Assembly: GCA_004553095.1 (NCBI GenBank)
Contig: SFMJ01000056.1
Location: 1 to 12,398 of the forward strand
DNA: 12,398 nucleotides
Reading direction: 5' to 3'
Origin: Bacteroidales bacterium
GTDB lineage: Bacteria > Bacteroidota > Bacteroidia > Bacteroidales > Muribaculaceae
In this document: in pieces, positions 7,132 to 12,398 of the stretch
Layout of the letters: every line of letters begins with the position of its first letter
How positions within the stretch are numbered: the first letter of the stretch is position 1
The notes under the pieces: model-generated
The model's database searches: none
Seen by the model: the letters and a program-made list of their open reading frames with translations, nothing else
Told to the model about the DNA's origin: nothing
Made by a program: the position numbers and the translations under genes

Positions 7132-7861
7132 ATTATATATCCCCATTTCCCTCGCTGTAATCTGCACAACTAATGCTGACGCCCAACACCGCGTCACCTA
7201 CAAAGTCGAGGGTGGTAAAGTGGTCAGTTCCCAACAAGCCCCGGAGCAACAAGCCTCCCCGGCTGCCGACAATAACACCAAGGTTGCCGCTGAAAGTGTC
7301 GACCTCGATGAACTCGAATTCATAGAGATGGTCAACTCCGTTTCTCTCGATGAGAAGTCGGCTGCTCTGATACGCAAATTCCAGGAAAAGGAGGGACGAA
7401 ATCGCCTCTACAACACCGTCTACAATGCCAAGAACAATTGCATGGTAGAGACATACCGCAATAAGGAGGTGCTCCTGATCACCATCCCCGCATCCCTGCT
7501 CTTCGCACCCAACGACACCATCCTCCGCAGCGATGCTACTAAATTCTTGGCGCCGATCAAGCGATATCTGAAGGATCCCGACATGTATAGAGTCCTGATG
7601 GTGATGCACACCGACAACACCGGTTCGCAGGCATATCGCGACCATATCACCGAGGCCCGCATTGGCGCCGTAGCCGATTGGTATGAATCGCAAAGCGACT
7701 GCGACACATCATTCCTCTTCCCATACGCCTTCGGCGACGATATGCCCCTCAAAGAAAACAACACCATGGCCAATCGCCAAGCTAACCGCCGCCTGGAAAT
7801 TTACCTCGTCCCCGGCAAAAAAATGCTATCACAAGCCAAAAAGGGTCGTATAGTGTTCTAA
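7106..7861 (+). CDS. Exported OmpA-family (OmpA/MotB C-terminal domain) protein
   Basis: A 251-residue envelope protein. Residues 1-26 form a signal peptide (basic start, hydrophobic SLAVIC core, probable signal peptidase I cleavage after ADA-26). Cys20 is preceded by Ile, so it is not a good lipobox. A Gln/Ala/Pro-rich linker of about residues 40-62 leads to an alpha-helical segment. From about 127 to 236 there is an OmpA-like domain: LLFAPNDTILRSDA, HTDNTGSQAY (168-177), EARIGAV with R185, and ANRRLEIYL (226-234). D170 and R185 match the Asp/Arg pair that OmpA domains use to bind the diaminopimelate of peptidoglycan. No N-terminal beta-barrel is present, so it is a periplasmic peptidoglycan-binding protein rather than a porin. 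It starts inside the acidic orphan gene (26-nt overlap), closes the operon containing murA, and is followed by a large palindromic terminator. Confidence 0.88.
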   Translation: MNVLSKIFKLYIPISLAVICTTNADAQHRVTYKVEGGKVVSSQQAPEQQASPAADNNTKVAAESVDLDELEFIEMVNSVSLDEKSAALIRKFQEKEGRNRLYNTVYNAKNNCMVETYRNKEVLLITIPASLLFAPNDTILRSDATKFLAPIKRYLKDPDMYRVLMVMHTDNTGSQAYRDHITEARIGAVADWYESQSDCDTSFLFPYAFGDDMPLKENNTMANRQANRRLEIYLVPGKKMLSQAKKGRIVF

Positions 7862-7870
7862 AGAATAAGA

Positions 7871-7920
7871 ATATTATTAGAGCGCGTTCCTTAATTTTAA
7901 GGAACGCGCTCTAATAATAT
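7871..7920. terminator. Perfect 24-bp-arm palindrome, bidirectional terminator
   Basis: The arms 7871-7894 and 7897-7920 are exact reverse complements with only TT between them. The core is GC-rich (GAGCGCGTTCC) and the ends are AT-only (ATATTATT and AATAATAT). It lies 9 nt after the OmpA-domain gene and about 50 nt after the end of the convergent lipoprotein gene, so it is placed to stop both transcripts. It is longer and more perfect than a usual intrinsic terminator. Its arms contain the TTAGAGCGC word found in other gaps of this window. Confidence 0.88.
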
Positions 7921-7973
7921 CATTTGGCGTTTCAATGTGGGGTTGGGCTTTTCAGACCTCGCATTGCTCATTA

Positions 7974-8540
7974 TTACCACTTTATGGTTGTAGTGGCATA
8001 CTTACCATCAGTGTAAATTTCAAATCCTTCCTGTTTATATTCTCTATCTGTATATGCCTTTCTGATACCTTCTTCATTAAGTCCGGTTAATTTCCTTTGT
8101 GTTCCGGTTGAATTTTTTTTACTCAACGCTTCTATCCTTTTACCATCCTGGTCATATACAGCATACTGGATGGTATATGTATTTGTGATAAAATCAAATG
8201 AACCCTTGCTGAAATCAGCATTATCTTTCACTTTCATGTGTATTTTGTAGCCGAATGTTGCAGGCAATACAAGACCATTGGCTGTTGCAGTCCATTTTGT
8301 TGACGTCATTGTCTCAGTGTGGATTTCACCTTTATCAACGTATGAGATTGTAATATCCAGCAAATCGATCATATCTTGTGATGCTTCAAACTGGTATAGT
8401 GCCATTGCTGATTTCGGAGTTTGTCCCTTTACAGGATCATCATCTTCACTACCGCAAGATGTGAATGAGAATGAAACAAGGCTTACTGCAGCAAATACTG
8501 CAAATGTTCTGAATAGTTTTTTAAAGTCCATGATGAACAA
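7974..8540 (-). CDS. AT-rich surface-type lipoprotein of unknown function
   Basis: A protein of 188 residues (185 if it starts at the second Met, 8531, which gives the more usual signal opening MDFKKLFR). The signal peptide has a basic start, a hydrophobic core (FAVFAAVSLVSF) and a lipobox ending SFTSC. The mature lipoprotein begins CGSEDDD, an acidic stretch right after the lipidated Cys. It fits the Bacteroidota lipoprotein export signal that sends lipoproteins to the cell surface. The rest alternates short hydrophilic and beta-prone segments (ITISYV, YTIQYAVYD, GFEIYTDGKYATTTIKW); I recognise no domain. Hand counts of three 60-nt stretches gave 35, 35 and 43% GC against 52% (7741-7800) and 62% (9001-9060) in neighbours, suggesting different ancestry. 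It has its own promoter and stands alone between two palindromic terminators. Confidence 0.85.
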   Translation of the reverse strand: MFIMDFKKLFRTFAVFAAVSLVSFSFTSCGSEDDDPVKGQTPKSAMALYQFEASQDMIDLLDITISYVDKGEIHTETMTSTKWTATANGLVLPATFGYKIHMKVKDNADFSKGSFDFITNTYTIQYAVYDQDGKRIEALSKKNSTGTQRKLTGLNEEGIRKAYTDREYKQEGFEIYTDGKYATTTIKW

Positions 8541-8563
8541 ATTTTATGTTAGTAATTAGTGAT

Positions 8564-8608
8564 TTTTGTGCAAATTTAAGTTAATTAGTTGTTTTGTGCA
8601 AATTTAAG
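8564..8608 (-). promoter_or_regulatory. Promoter of the lipoprotein gene within a 17-bp direct repeat
   Basis: On the minus strand TTTG (8602-8599) is followed after exactly 20 nt by TAAATTTG (8578-8571), matching the Bacteroidota -33 and -7 elements. Transcription would begin near 8564, leaving about 24-33 nt of leader. The two elements sit inside exact 17-bp direct repeats (8564-8580 and 8592-8608) offset by 28 bp. The upstream copy therefore also carries a complete TAAATTTG that could act as a second, weaker promoter. Confidence 0.75.
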
Positions 8609-8699
8609 ATTTTTTTGTAATTTACAAGTGTTGTGACCGCAATAATATTCTAAGTTCCGTGAGTGTCCGATTGATGAGCAGTAATATTGCGTAAAAACT

Positions 8700-8731
8700 A
8701 TTAGAGTGCACTCCTTAGAGCGCACTCTAAT
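8700..8731 (-). terminator. Intrinsic terminator after the antiporter gene
   Basis: ATTAGAGTGC (8700-8709) pairs perfectly with GCACTCTAAT (8722-8731) around a 12-nt loop. On the minus strand the stem is followed by AGTTTTTAC. It begins 3 nt past the antiporter stop codon (8734-8736). The loop holds another TTAGAGCGC word, so alternative pairings exist. Confidence 0.82.
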
Positions 8732-8733
8732 TC

Positions 8734-9651
8734 CTAATTGAGCAATGCTACTATATAGGCGATGTAGCATAGGGTCATTACTCCACCCTCTATTCGGGTT
8801 ATCTCTCGGTCGCCTATCTTCCAGCCGAATATCCAGAACATCAATGTCGCTCCGGTCATCGTTAGCATATCCAAGTTGCCTATGCCTCCCAAGGGTAGGG
8901 GAGTGATCACCGCCGACACTCCCAATACGAAGAGGATGTTGAAAAGACAACTGCCGATCACATTGCCCACCGCCATCCCGGAGTGTCCCTTAATCGCTGC
9001 CACCACCGAGGTCGCCAATTCTGGCAACGATGTGCCCACTGCCACGATCGTCAGTCCGACCACTGCTTCGCTGATCCCTATCGAGAATGCCAAACGAGAT
9101 GCATTATCCACAAAGATATCTCCTCCCCAGATCAATGCCGCCAATCCACCCCCGATCATTAGCAATGCCCGCCATAGAGATATTTCTTTCTTGCCGGTTT
9201 CTTCCGTTTCTTTAGATTCACTGATCCCTTTCTCCTCAGATGCAGAGTCAGGCACTTTGGTCGCCTGTGAGAAGGTATAGCGCAAGAAGACCATAAAGAA
9301 GAGCAGCAACATGATGCCATCTACGCGTGTCACCACATTCTCTCCCCCATCGAGCCAAACCTTATTGCCGGCGGCAAGTAGTGCCACCGACGCCAATACC
9401 ACGAAGGGTATCTCGCGTGTCAACACACTCTGCTCGATCCGAATCGGGCGTACCAATGCCACAACTCCCACGATCAGAAACACATTCGCAATATTGCTTC
9501 CAACCACATTACCTATTGCTAACCCGGCACTACCCTTCAGAGCCGATACAAGGCTGATCACCAACTCCGGCGCCGATGTGCCAAATGCCACAATCGTCAA
9601 TCCGATCACCATCTCGCTCATCCCAAAACGCTTGGCCACTGCCGAACCCAT
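8734..9651 (-). CDS. Sodium/calcium antiporter of the CaCA family (YrbG-like), N-terminally truncated frame
   Basis: An inner-membrane cation exchanger. Both inverted alpha-repeats are present: GLTIVAFGTSAPEL with GNVVGSNIAN near the N-terminus, and GLTIVAVGTSLPELATSVVAAIKG with GNVIGSCLFN in the second half. They are separated by a hydrophilic loop rich in Glu, Ser and Lys (SEEKGISESKETEETGKK). The Glu of each GTSxPEL is the expected ion ligand. About ten hydrophobic segments are visible. The frame from the ATG at 9651 is 305 residues, whereas the family is about 320-330: the first membrane helix is missing. It is found just upstream (9703-9652) in another frame. The gene therefore appears damaged by a deletion of about 20 nt and may be a pseudogene, or make a shortened protein from 9651. 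A terminator follows at 8700-8731. Confidence 0.85.
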   Translation of the reverse strand: MGSAVAKRFGMSEMVIGLTIVAFGTSAPELVISLVSALKGSAGLAIGNVVGSNIANVFLIVGVVALVRPIRIEQSVLTREIPFVVLASVALLAAGNKVWLDGGENVVTRVDGIMLLLFFMVFLRYTFSQATKVPDSASEEKGISESKETEETGKKEISLWRALLMIGGGLAALIWGGDIFVDNASRLAFSIGISEAVVGLTIVAVGTSLPELATSVVAAIKGHSGMAVGNVIGSCLFNILFVLGVSAVITPLPLGGIGNLDMLTMTGATLMFWIFGWKIGDREITRIEGGVMTLCYIAYIVALLN

Positions 9652-9703
9652 ACAAGATCATAGCCAAACTCACCACCAGAAGCAAAATATTCAATATCAC
9701 CAT
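9652..9703 (-). pseudogene. Detached 5' fragment of the antiporter gene (first membrane helix, out of frame)
   Basis: From the ATG at 9703 the minus strand reads MVILNILLLVVSLAMILYG, a good first helix for a CaCA exchanger. It is preceded by AGGAG just before the ATG. Downstream this frame leaves the antiporter frame: 9703 and 9651 differ by 52 nt, and an in-frame TGA (9660-9658) sits just upstream of 9651 in the antiporter frame. Family members have about seven or eight residues (A-[DN]-x-L-x-[DE]-G type) between the LYG-like end of helix 1 and the AVAKRFG segment. Those residues are absent here, so the cause looks like a real deletion of about 20-23 nt, not a single-base slip. Confidence 0.7.
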
Positions 9704-9726
9704 ATCTCCTAATATAGATTATTGAT

Positions 9727-9759
9727 ACTGTTCCCCAAAGTTTCGCTTTGGGGTTTCAT
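9727..9759 (-). repeat. 33-nt hairpin element, copy A
   Basis: The stem CCCCAAAG (9733-9740) pairs with CTTTGGGG (9746-9753) around a 5-nt loop, flanked by conserved ACTGTT and TTTCAT. It matches copy B (11556-11588) at 29 of 33 positions. It lies about 22 nt beyond the TPR gene stop on the minus strand and 24 nt before the antiporter ATG at 9703. Confidence 0.85.
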
Positions 9760-9762
9760 GAA

Positions 9763-9785
9763 ATAAGAGGCGTACGCGCTCTTAT
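9763..9785 (-). terminator. Probable terminator overlapping the stop codon of the first TPR gene
   Basis: ATAAGAG (9763-9769) pairs with CTCTTAT (9779-9785), with a self-complementary GCGTACGC segment between them. On the minus strand it is followed by TTTCAT. The stem includes the TAA stop of the TPR gene (9784-9782) and contains the GCGCTCTTA word (9776-9784) seen in other gaps. Confidence 0.6.
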
Positions 9786-10990
9786 AGTGCCAGGTCGTAG
9801 TTGATACTCATTAATACGAGCTCTGTATCGCTGTCGTTGGGCGATAACTCTTTTGCCCTCTCTGCGTATCCCTTGGCGACAAGATAATATTTCTCTTTTA
9901 TCTCTTTCCGTTTCTCGACCTCGGCTCCTTCAAGCCTGTTCCAAAGCTCGCGACCTCGTTCGTAGAGTTTCTTCGCTGCCTTGGTCAGCGTCTCGGCATT
10001 CGCCCCCTTCAAGTCTGCCGCTTTGCAATAGTCGGCAAGTGCCTTGTCAGGCTCATAGTCCCGCTCATTGATCCATGCCCGCAAGGCATAGAGATGTGAC
10101 TCATCGGGATGCAAACCAATCTCTCGATCGGCTATTTCTTGTGCCTCAGATGTCTTCCCATTATCCACCATAGTCGATATCAAACTGCTGATATAGAGAG
10201 GATTCTTCGTGCCATATCGACGATATGCCTCTCTGGCCGATGCCTCGATGGCATTCTTTGCCACCGACTCTTTACTCGGATCGCGCATCATGATATTCTT
10301 CCATGTGGCAATCTCGAAGATATAACTCCGCTCTTCGCTGATGCCATGCTCGCGTGCCATCCCCAATGCCACTGCTGCTGCCTCCATCTCGCCGGCAGAG
10401 TATGCCCCGATCCCGGCATAGTAATAACTCTTCGCCAAGAGTGAGTCCCGGGTCTCTTTCACACTCTTCGTAGCCCAACTTTGCCTCGGCATCTCCCCAT
10501 AGATCATAAAACTACGGTAGGCCTCAGGATAATATTTCCGCTTGTTATACATCTCTGCACCATAGCGATAATAATCGCTATGGTGCAGGTTAAGACTCTT
10601 GGCGATCTCTTTGGAATATCTCACCTTCGCTCGCCCCTTGGCATCGATAGTAGTGTCAAGTTGCAACGCTCGAAGATAATTGTCATAGCCATCGCAGAGC
10701 TCGCGATTCATCTCAGCCACATCGGCAAGTTTGTCGCCGGGATTGATCTTTCGCTTGGTCTCGCGAATTTCAAAGGCTGAGATCTCTAATTTCCCCGCCA
10801 CATAATAGGCACGAAGCATGTCGGGACAGGCACTGTCTTGCTTGGCTTCATTTACGAGACGGCGTGACTCTTCAAGTTTGTCGAGCTTCCCGATGCCGGC
10901 TGTTGCACGCTTCAGCTCGTTCTGTCCACTCATCGGCAGTATTGCCATGAGTGCAATAATCGCCGTTATTGTTCCTTTTATTAGTCTCAT
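9782..10990 (-). CDS. Exported tetratricopeptide-repeat protein (paralog 1)
   Basis: A 402-residue protein with a cleavable signal peptide (MRLIKGT, hydrophobic AIIALMAILP, cleavage near MSGQ-23). After that it is almost entirely helical and charged. Helix-turn-helix units of TPR character are visible, for example KSYYYAGIGAYSAGEMEAAAVALGMA (about 187-212), YALRAWINERDYEPDKALADYCKAADLKG (about 304-332) and KYYLVAKGYAERAKELSPND (about 367-386). No catalytic motif, lipobox or membrane segment is seen, so it is probably a soluble periplasmic scaffold. It shares co-linear blocks with the partial gene at 11654-12398: MIYGxMP, SYYYAGI, SYIxEIATW, YAxRAWI and AAKKxYxRG. The ATG at 10990 is 52 nt after the barrel gene, consistent with co-transcription. 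Exact function unknown. Confidence 0.87.
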   Translation of the reverse strand: MRLIKGTITAIIALMAILPMSGQNELKRATAGIGKLDKLEESRRLVNEAKQDSACPDMLRAYYVAGKLEISAFEIRETKRKINPGDKLADVAEMNRELCDGYDNYLRALQLDTTIDAKGRAKVRYSKEIAKSLNLHHSDYYRYGAEMYNKRKYYPEAYRSFMIYGEMPRQSWATKSVKETRDSLLAKSYYYAGIGAYSAGEMEAAAVALGMAREHGISEERSYIFEIATWKNIMMRDPSKESVAKNAIEASAREAYRRYGTKNPLYISSLISTMVDNGKTSEAQEIADREIGLHPDESHLYALRAWINERDYEPDKALADYCKAADLKGANAETLTKAAKKLYERGRELWNRLEGAEVEKRKEIKEKYYLVAKGYAERAKELSPNDSDTELVLMSINYDLAL

Positions 10991-11042
10991 TGTTATGATT
11001 CATGCCCGGCAGGGCTATTTTAGCGCTCTTAGTAAGTTGTGT

Positions 11043-11519
11043 TTAGAACTCTACTCCAAGTCGGATGGTAAAACCATCGAGACTATATGGATCTGCCGGT
11101 CTATCCGGATTCTTCATCTTCTGAAGCGTATAACCGAGTCCGGCAGTGAATCTCTTCCACTTCACACCCGCTACAGGCGAGAAGTAGATTCCGCCGATGC
11201 CATCGATATCGGGTGATCCTCCCAGTCTGATGTCTAAGAAGGAGGTGACAACACCCAGGTTATAGCGACCTTCGACATCGAAATAGATGGGCATTGCCAA
11301 ACTCTCTACATCCCAATAATAGTGAAGTCCGATACCACCACCCACGAAGAGGTAGGGATTTACCACATAACCATGTGTCGTAGACACTTCAAAGTGGCTT
11401 TCACCATGACGAGCGGCACCAATACCCAGGTCCACAGCTCCGCGATATCCGCCGGCATTTGCCATTCCGACACATGCCAAGAGAGCCACTGCTGCAATCA
11501 AAATTCTCTTCATACTCAT
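11043..11519 (-). CDS. Small outer-membrane beta-barrel protein
   Basis: A 158-residue protein. A signal peptide (MSMKRILIAAVALLACVGMANA, cleavage after about residue 22) is followed by alternating polar/hydrophobic strands with Gly and aromatic girdle residues: GAVDLGIGAARHG, YLFVGGGIGLHYYWD, MPIYFDVEGRYNLG, SFLDIRLGG, GIYFSPVAGVKW, FTAGLGYTLQKM. It ends FTIRLGVEF; a terminal Phe is the usual recognition signal for the BAM complex. The size fits an eight-stranded OmpW/OmpX-like or porin-family barrel. Either Met1 (11519) or Met3 (11513) could be the start; both give the same mature protein. It lies between the two TPR paralogs, which suggests a shared envelope function. Ligand or pore activity cannot be read from sequence. 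Confidence 0.87.
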   Translation of the reverse strand: MSMKRILIAAVALLACVGMANAGGYRGAVDLGIGAARHGESHFEVSTTHGYVVNPYLFVGGGIGLHYYWDVESLAMPIYFDVEGRYNLGVVTSFLDIRLGGSPDIDGIGGIYFSPVAGVKWKRFTAGLGYTLQKMKNPDRPADPYSLDGFTIRLGVEF

Positions 11520-11555
11520 AAGTTTTTAATTTATTTATGTTTTTCTTAATTTTCC

Positions 11556-11588
11556 ACTGTTCCCCAAAATTCCGTTTTGGGGCTTCAT
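11556..11588 (-). repeat. 33-nt hairpin element, copy B
   Basis: The stem CCCCAAAA (11562-11569) pairs with TTTTGGGG (11575-11582) around a 5-nt loop, with the same ACTGTT and TTCAT flanks as copy A (9727-9759). It lies between the terminator of the second TPR gene and the start of the barrel gene. It is therefore in the leader or spacer of the barrel gene. I found no good TAnnTTTG promoter here. Confidence 0.85.
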
Positions 11589-11598
11589 ATTATTTAAC

Positions 11599-11635
11599 AA
11601 AGAGAGCCCGTTGTCGGTTGCGGCGGGCTCTCTTT
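11599..11635 (-). terminator. Intrinsic terminator after the second TPR gene
   Basis: AAAGAGAGCCCG (11599-11610) pairs perfectly with CGGGCTCTCTTT (11624-11635) around a 13-nt loop, a 12-bp GC-rich stem with an A/T end. It begins 18 nt beyond the TPR stop codon at 11654-11656. It probably separates that transcript from the barrel gene. Confidence 0.85.
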
Positions 11636-11653
11636 ATAATAGGGTAGGAGTGA

Positions 11654-12398
11654 TTACTTGTTGGGGAAGAAGGTGTCGAGAGCATAGTTGATACGCTCCA
11701 ATACATCATCTACGCCACCATTATTCGGATCCATGGCTTGTGCCTTCTCGGCAAATGCCTTGGCTGCCTCGAAGTATTTAACCCTTACCTCCTGGCGCTT
11801 CTCGGGCTGGTTGCCTTCGATTGAGTTCCAGATCTCCGATCCGCGGTTGTAGACCTTCTTTGCGGCTCTCTCCAGAATATCGTAGGTGGCACCCTCGAAC
11901 TCTGCTGCCTTGCGATAATCCTCTACTGCAGCTTCTTCGTCGCCCTTACGCTCTTGGATCCATGCTCTTGTGGCATAGAGACCCGCCTCGTTGGATGTCT
12001 TGGCAAGCTGTCCATCGATCAGTGCCAATGCCTCGTCATATTTCTCTTTGTTGACAAGTGATGTGGCAATATTATTGATGAACACCAGGTTCTGGATGCC
12101 GAATCTTTCATAACCGGCCTTTGCTATCTCGTCGATCATTGCCTCTGATTCTGCTGCCTTGCTCTCGTCGCGGTTGCTGATGTTCTGCCATGTTGCGATC
12201 TCATAGATATAGCTCTGCATATCCTTGATGTTGTTGAGACGTGCTTTCTTCAGTGCCACTGCTGCCTCGGGAAGTTTGTTGCTCGAGTAGGCGCTGATAC
12301 CGGCATAGTAATATGACAATGCTCTGGTGGTGTCGGCTACGGCTTGGATCTTGCTGTCTGCCCATTCCATGTCCGGCATGTCGCCATAGATCATGAAG
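11654..12398 (-). CDS. Tetratricopeptide-repeat protein (paralog 2), N-terminus outside the window
   Basis: The frame is open through the right edge. The ATG at 12394 is internal: the codon before it encodes Phe and the segment FMIYGDMP aligns with SFMIYGEMP inside paralog 1, so about 160 N-terminal residues are unseen. The visible 247 or so residues form repeated helix pairs: SYYYAGISAYSSNKLPEAAVALKKA, YATRAWIQERKGDEEAAVEDYRKAAEFEG and KYFEAAKAFAEKAQAMDPNN. The order of blocks is the same as in paralog 1 across its whole length, including the non-TPR linker SYIYEIATWQN. By eye identity is roughly 40%. By analogy it is probably an exported periplasmic protein, but its signal peptide is not in view. 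It is followed by its own terminator, then the barrel gene. Confidence 0.85.
   Translation of the reverse strand, partial: FMIYGDMPDMEWADSKIQAVADTTRALSYYYAGISAYSSNKLPEAAVALKKARLNNIKDMQSYIYEIATWQNISNRDESKAAESEAMIDEIAKAGYERFGIQNLVFINNIATSLVNKEKYDEALALIDGQLAKTSNEAGLYATRAWIQERKGDEEAAVEDYRKAAEFEGATYDILERAAKKVYNRGSEIWNSIEGNQPEKRQEVRVKYFEAAKAFAEKAQAMDPNNGGVDDVLERINYALDTFFPNK

Noticed and set aside
7921..7973. Weak CAATG/CATTG pairing before the end of the lipoprotein gene
   Set aside because: Five pairs separated by a loop of more than 20 nt; it is not distinguishable from chance beside the strong palindrome.
9640..9703. Programmed frameshift in the antiporter gene
   Set aside because: No slippery sequence is present and several conserved residues are missing at the junction, which a frameshift alone would not cause.
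11004..11015. Hairpin GCCC-GGCA-GGGC between the barrel gene and the first TPR gene as a terminator
   Set aside because: It has only a 4-bp stem and no T-run on either strand; read-through into the TPR gene is more likely.
11556..11582. Hairpin copy B as a promoter for the barrel gene (GAATTTTG resembles TAnnTTTG)
   Set aside because: It has one mismatch in the TA, and the nearest upstream TTTG is about 25 nt away, off the usual spacing.

Overview
The window looks like chromosomal DNA of a Bacteroidales bacterium (phylum Bacteroidota). The evidence is a promoter of the Bacteroides type (TTTG, 20 nt, TAnnTTTG), starts that mostly lack a Shine-Dalgarno sequence, a DUF4290-murA-rimM gene order, a lipoprotein with an acidic stretch right after its lipid-anchor cysteine, and MurA with Asp in place of the usual catalytic Cys. 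Coding GC is roughly 50-60% in the stretches counted by hand. A family-level assignment would be a guess.

Layout. 1-1757 (minus): an HAD-family phosphatase gene followed by rarA (replication-fork AAA+ ATPase), which runs off the left edge. 1758-1951: a divergent intergenic region with a hairpin, five 10-bp tandem repeats and a strong Bacteroides-type promoter. 1952-7861 (plus): a tight seven-gene run: FAD-dependent dehydrogenase, tsaB (tRNA t6A synthesis), a DUF4290 protein, murA (first committed step of peptidoglycan synthesis), rimM (30S maturation), an acidic orphan protein, and an exported OmpA-domain protein overlapping the orphan by 26 nt. The run ends at a perfect 24-bp-arm palindrome that can terminate both convergent transcripts. 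7974-8540 (minus): an AT-rich, unrecognised surface-type lipoprotein with its own promoter. 8734-9703 (minus): a CaCA-family sodium/calcium antiporter whose 5' end appears broken by a deletion of about 20 nt. 9782-12398 (minus): an envelope cluster of two paralogous exported TPR proteins flanking a small outer-membrane beta-barrel protein.

How the genes fit together. The plus-strand run combines translation quality (tsaB, rimM) with cell-wall synthesis (murA) and a probable peptidoglycan-binding OmpA-like protein, so it is plausibly a growth-linked housekeeping operon. The right third is accessory envelope biology.

The most distinctive signals are non-coding. A word TWAGAGYGC recurs in five intergenic gaps, as tandem repeats or palindrome arms. 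A 33-nt hairpin element occurs twice, once beyond the 3' end of each TPR paralog, with a compensatory base-pair change. I see no CRISPR array, tRNA, rRNA, transposase or phage gene. I do not see a convincing new defence or biosynthetic system. The best candidates for something undescribed are the TPR-barrel-TPR cluster and the acidic orphan coupled to the OmpA-like gene.
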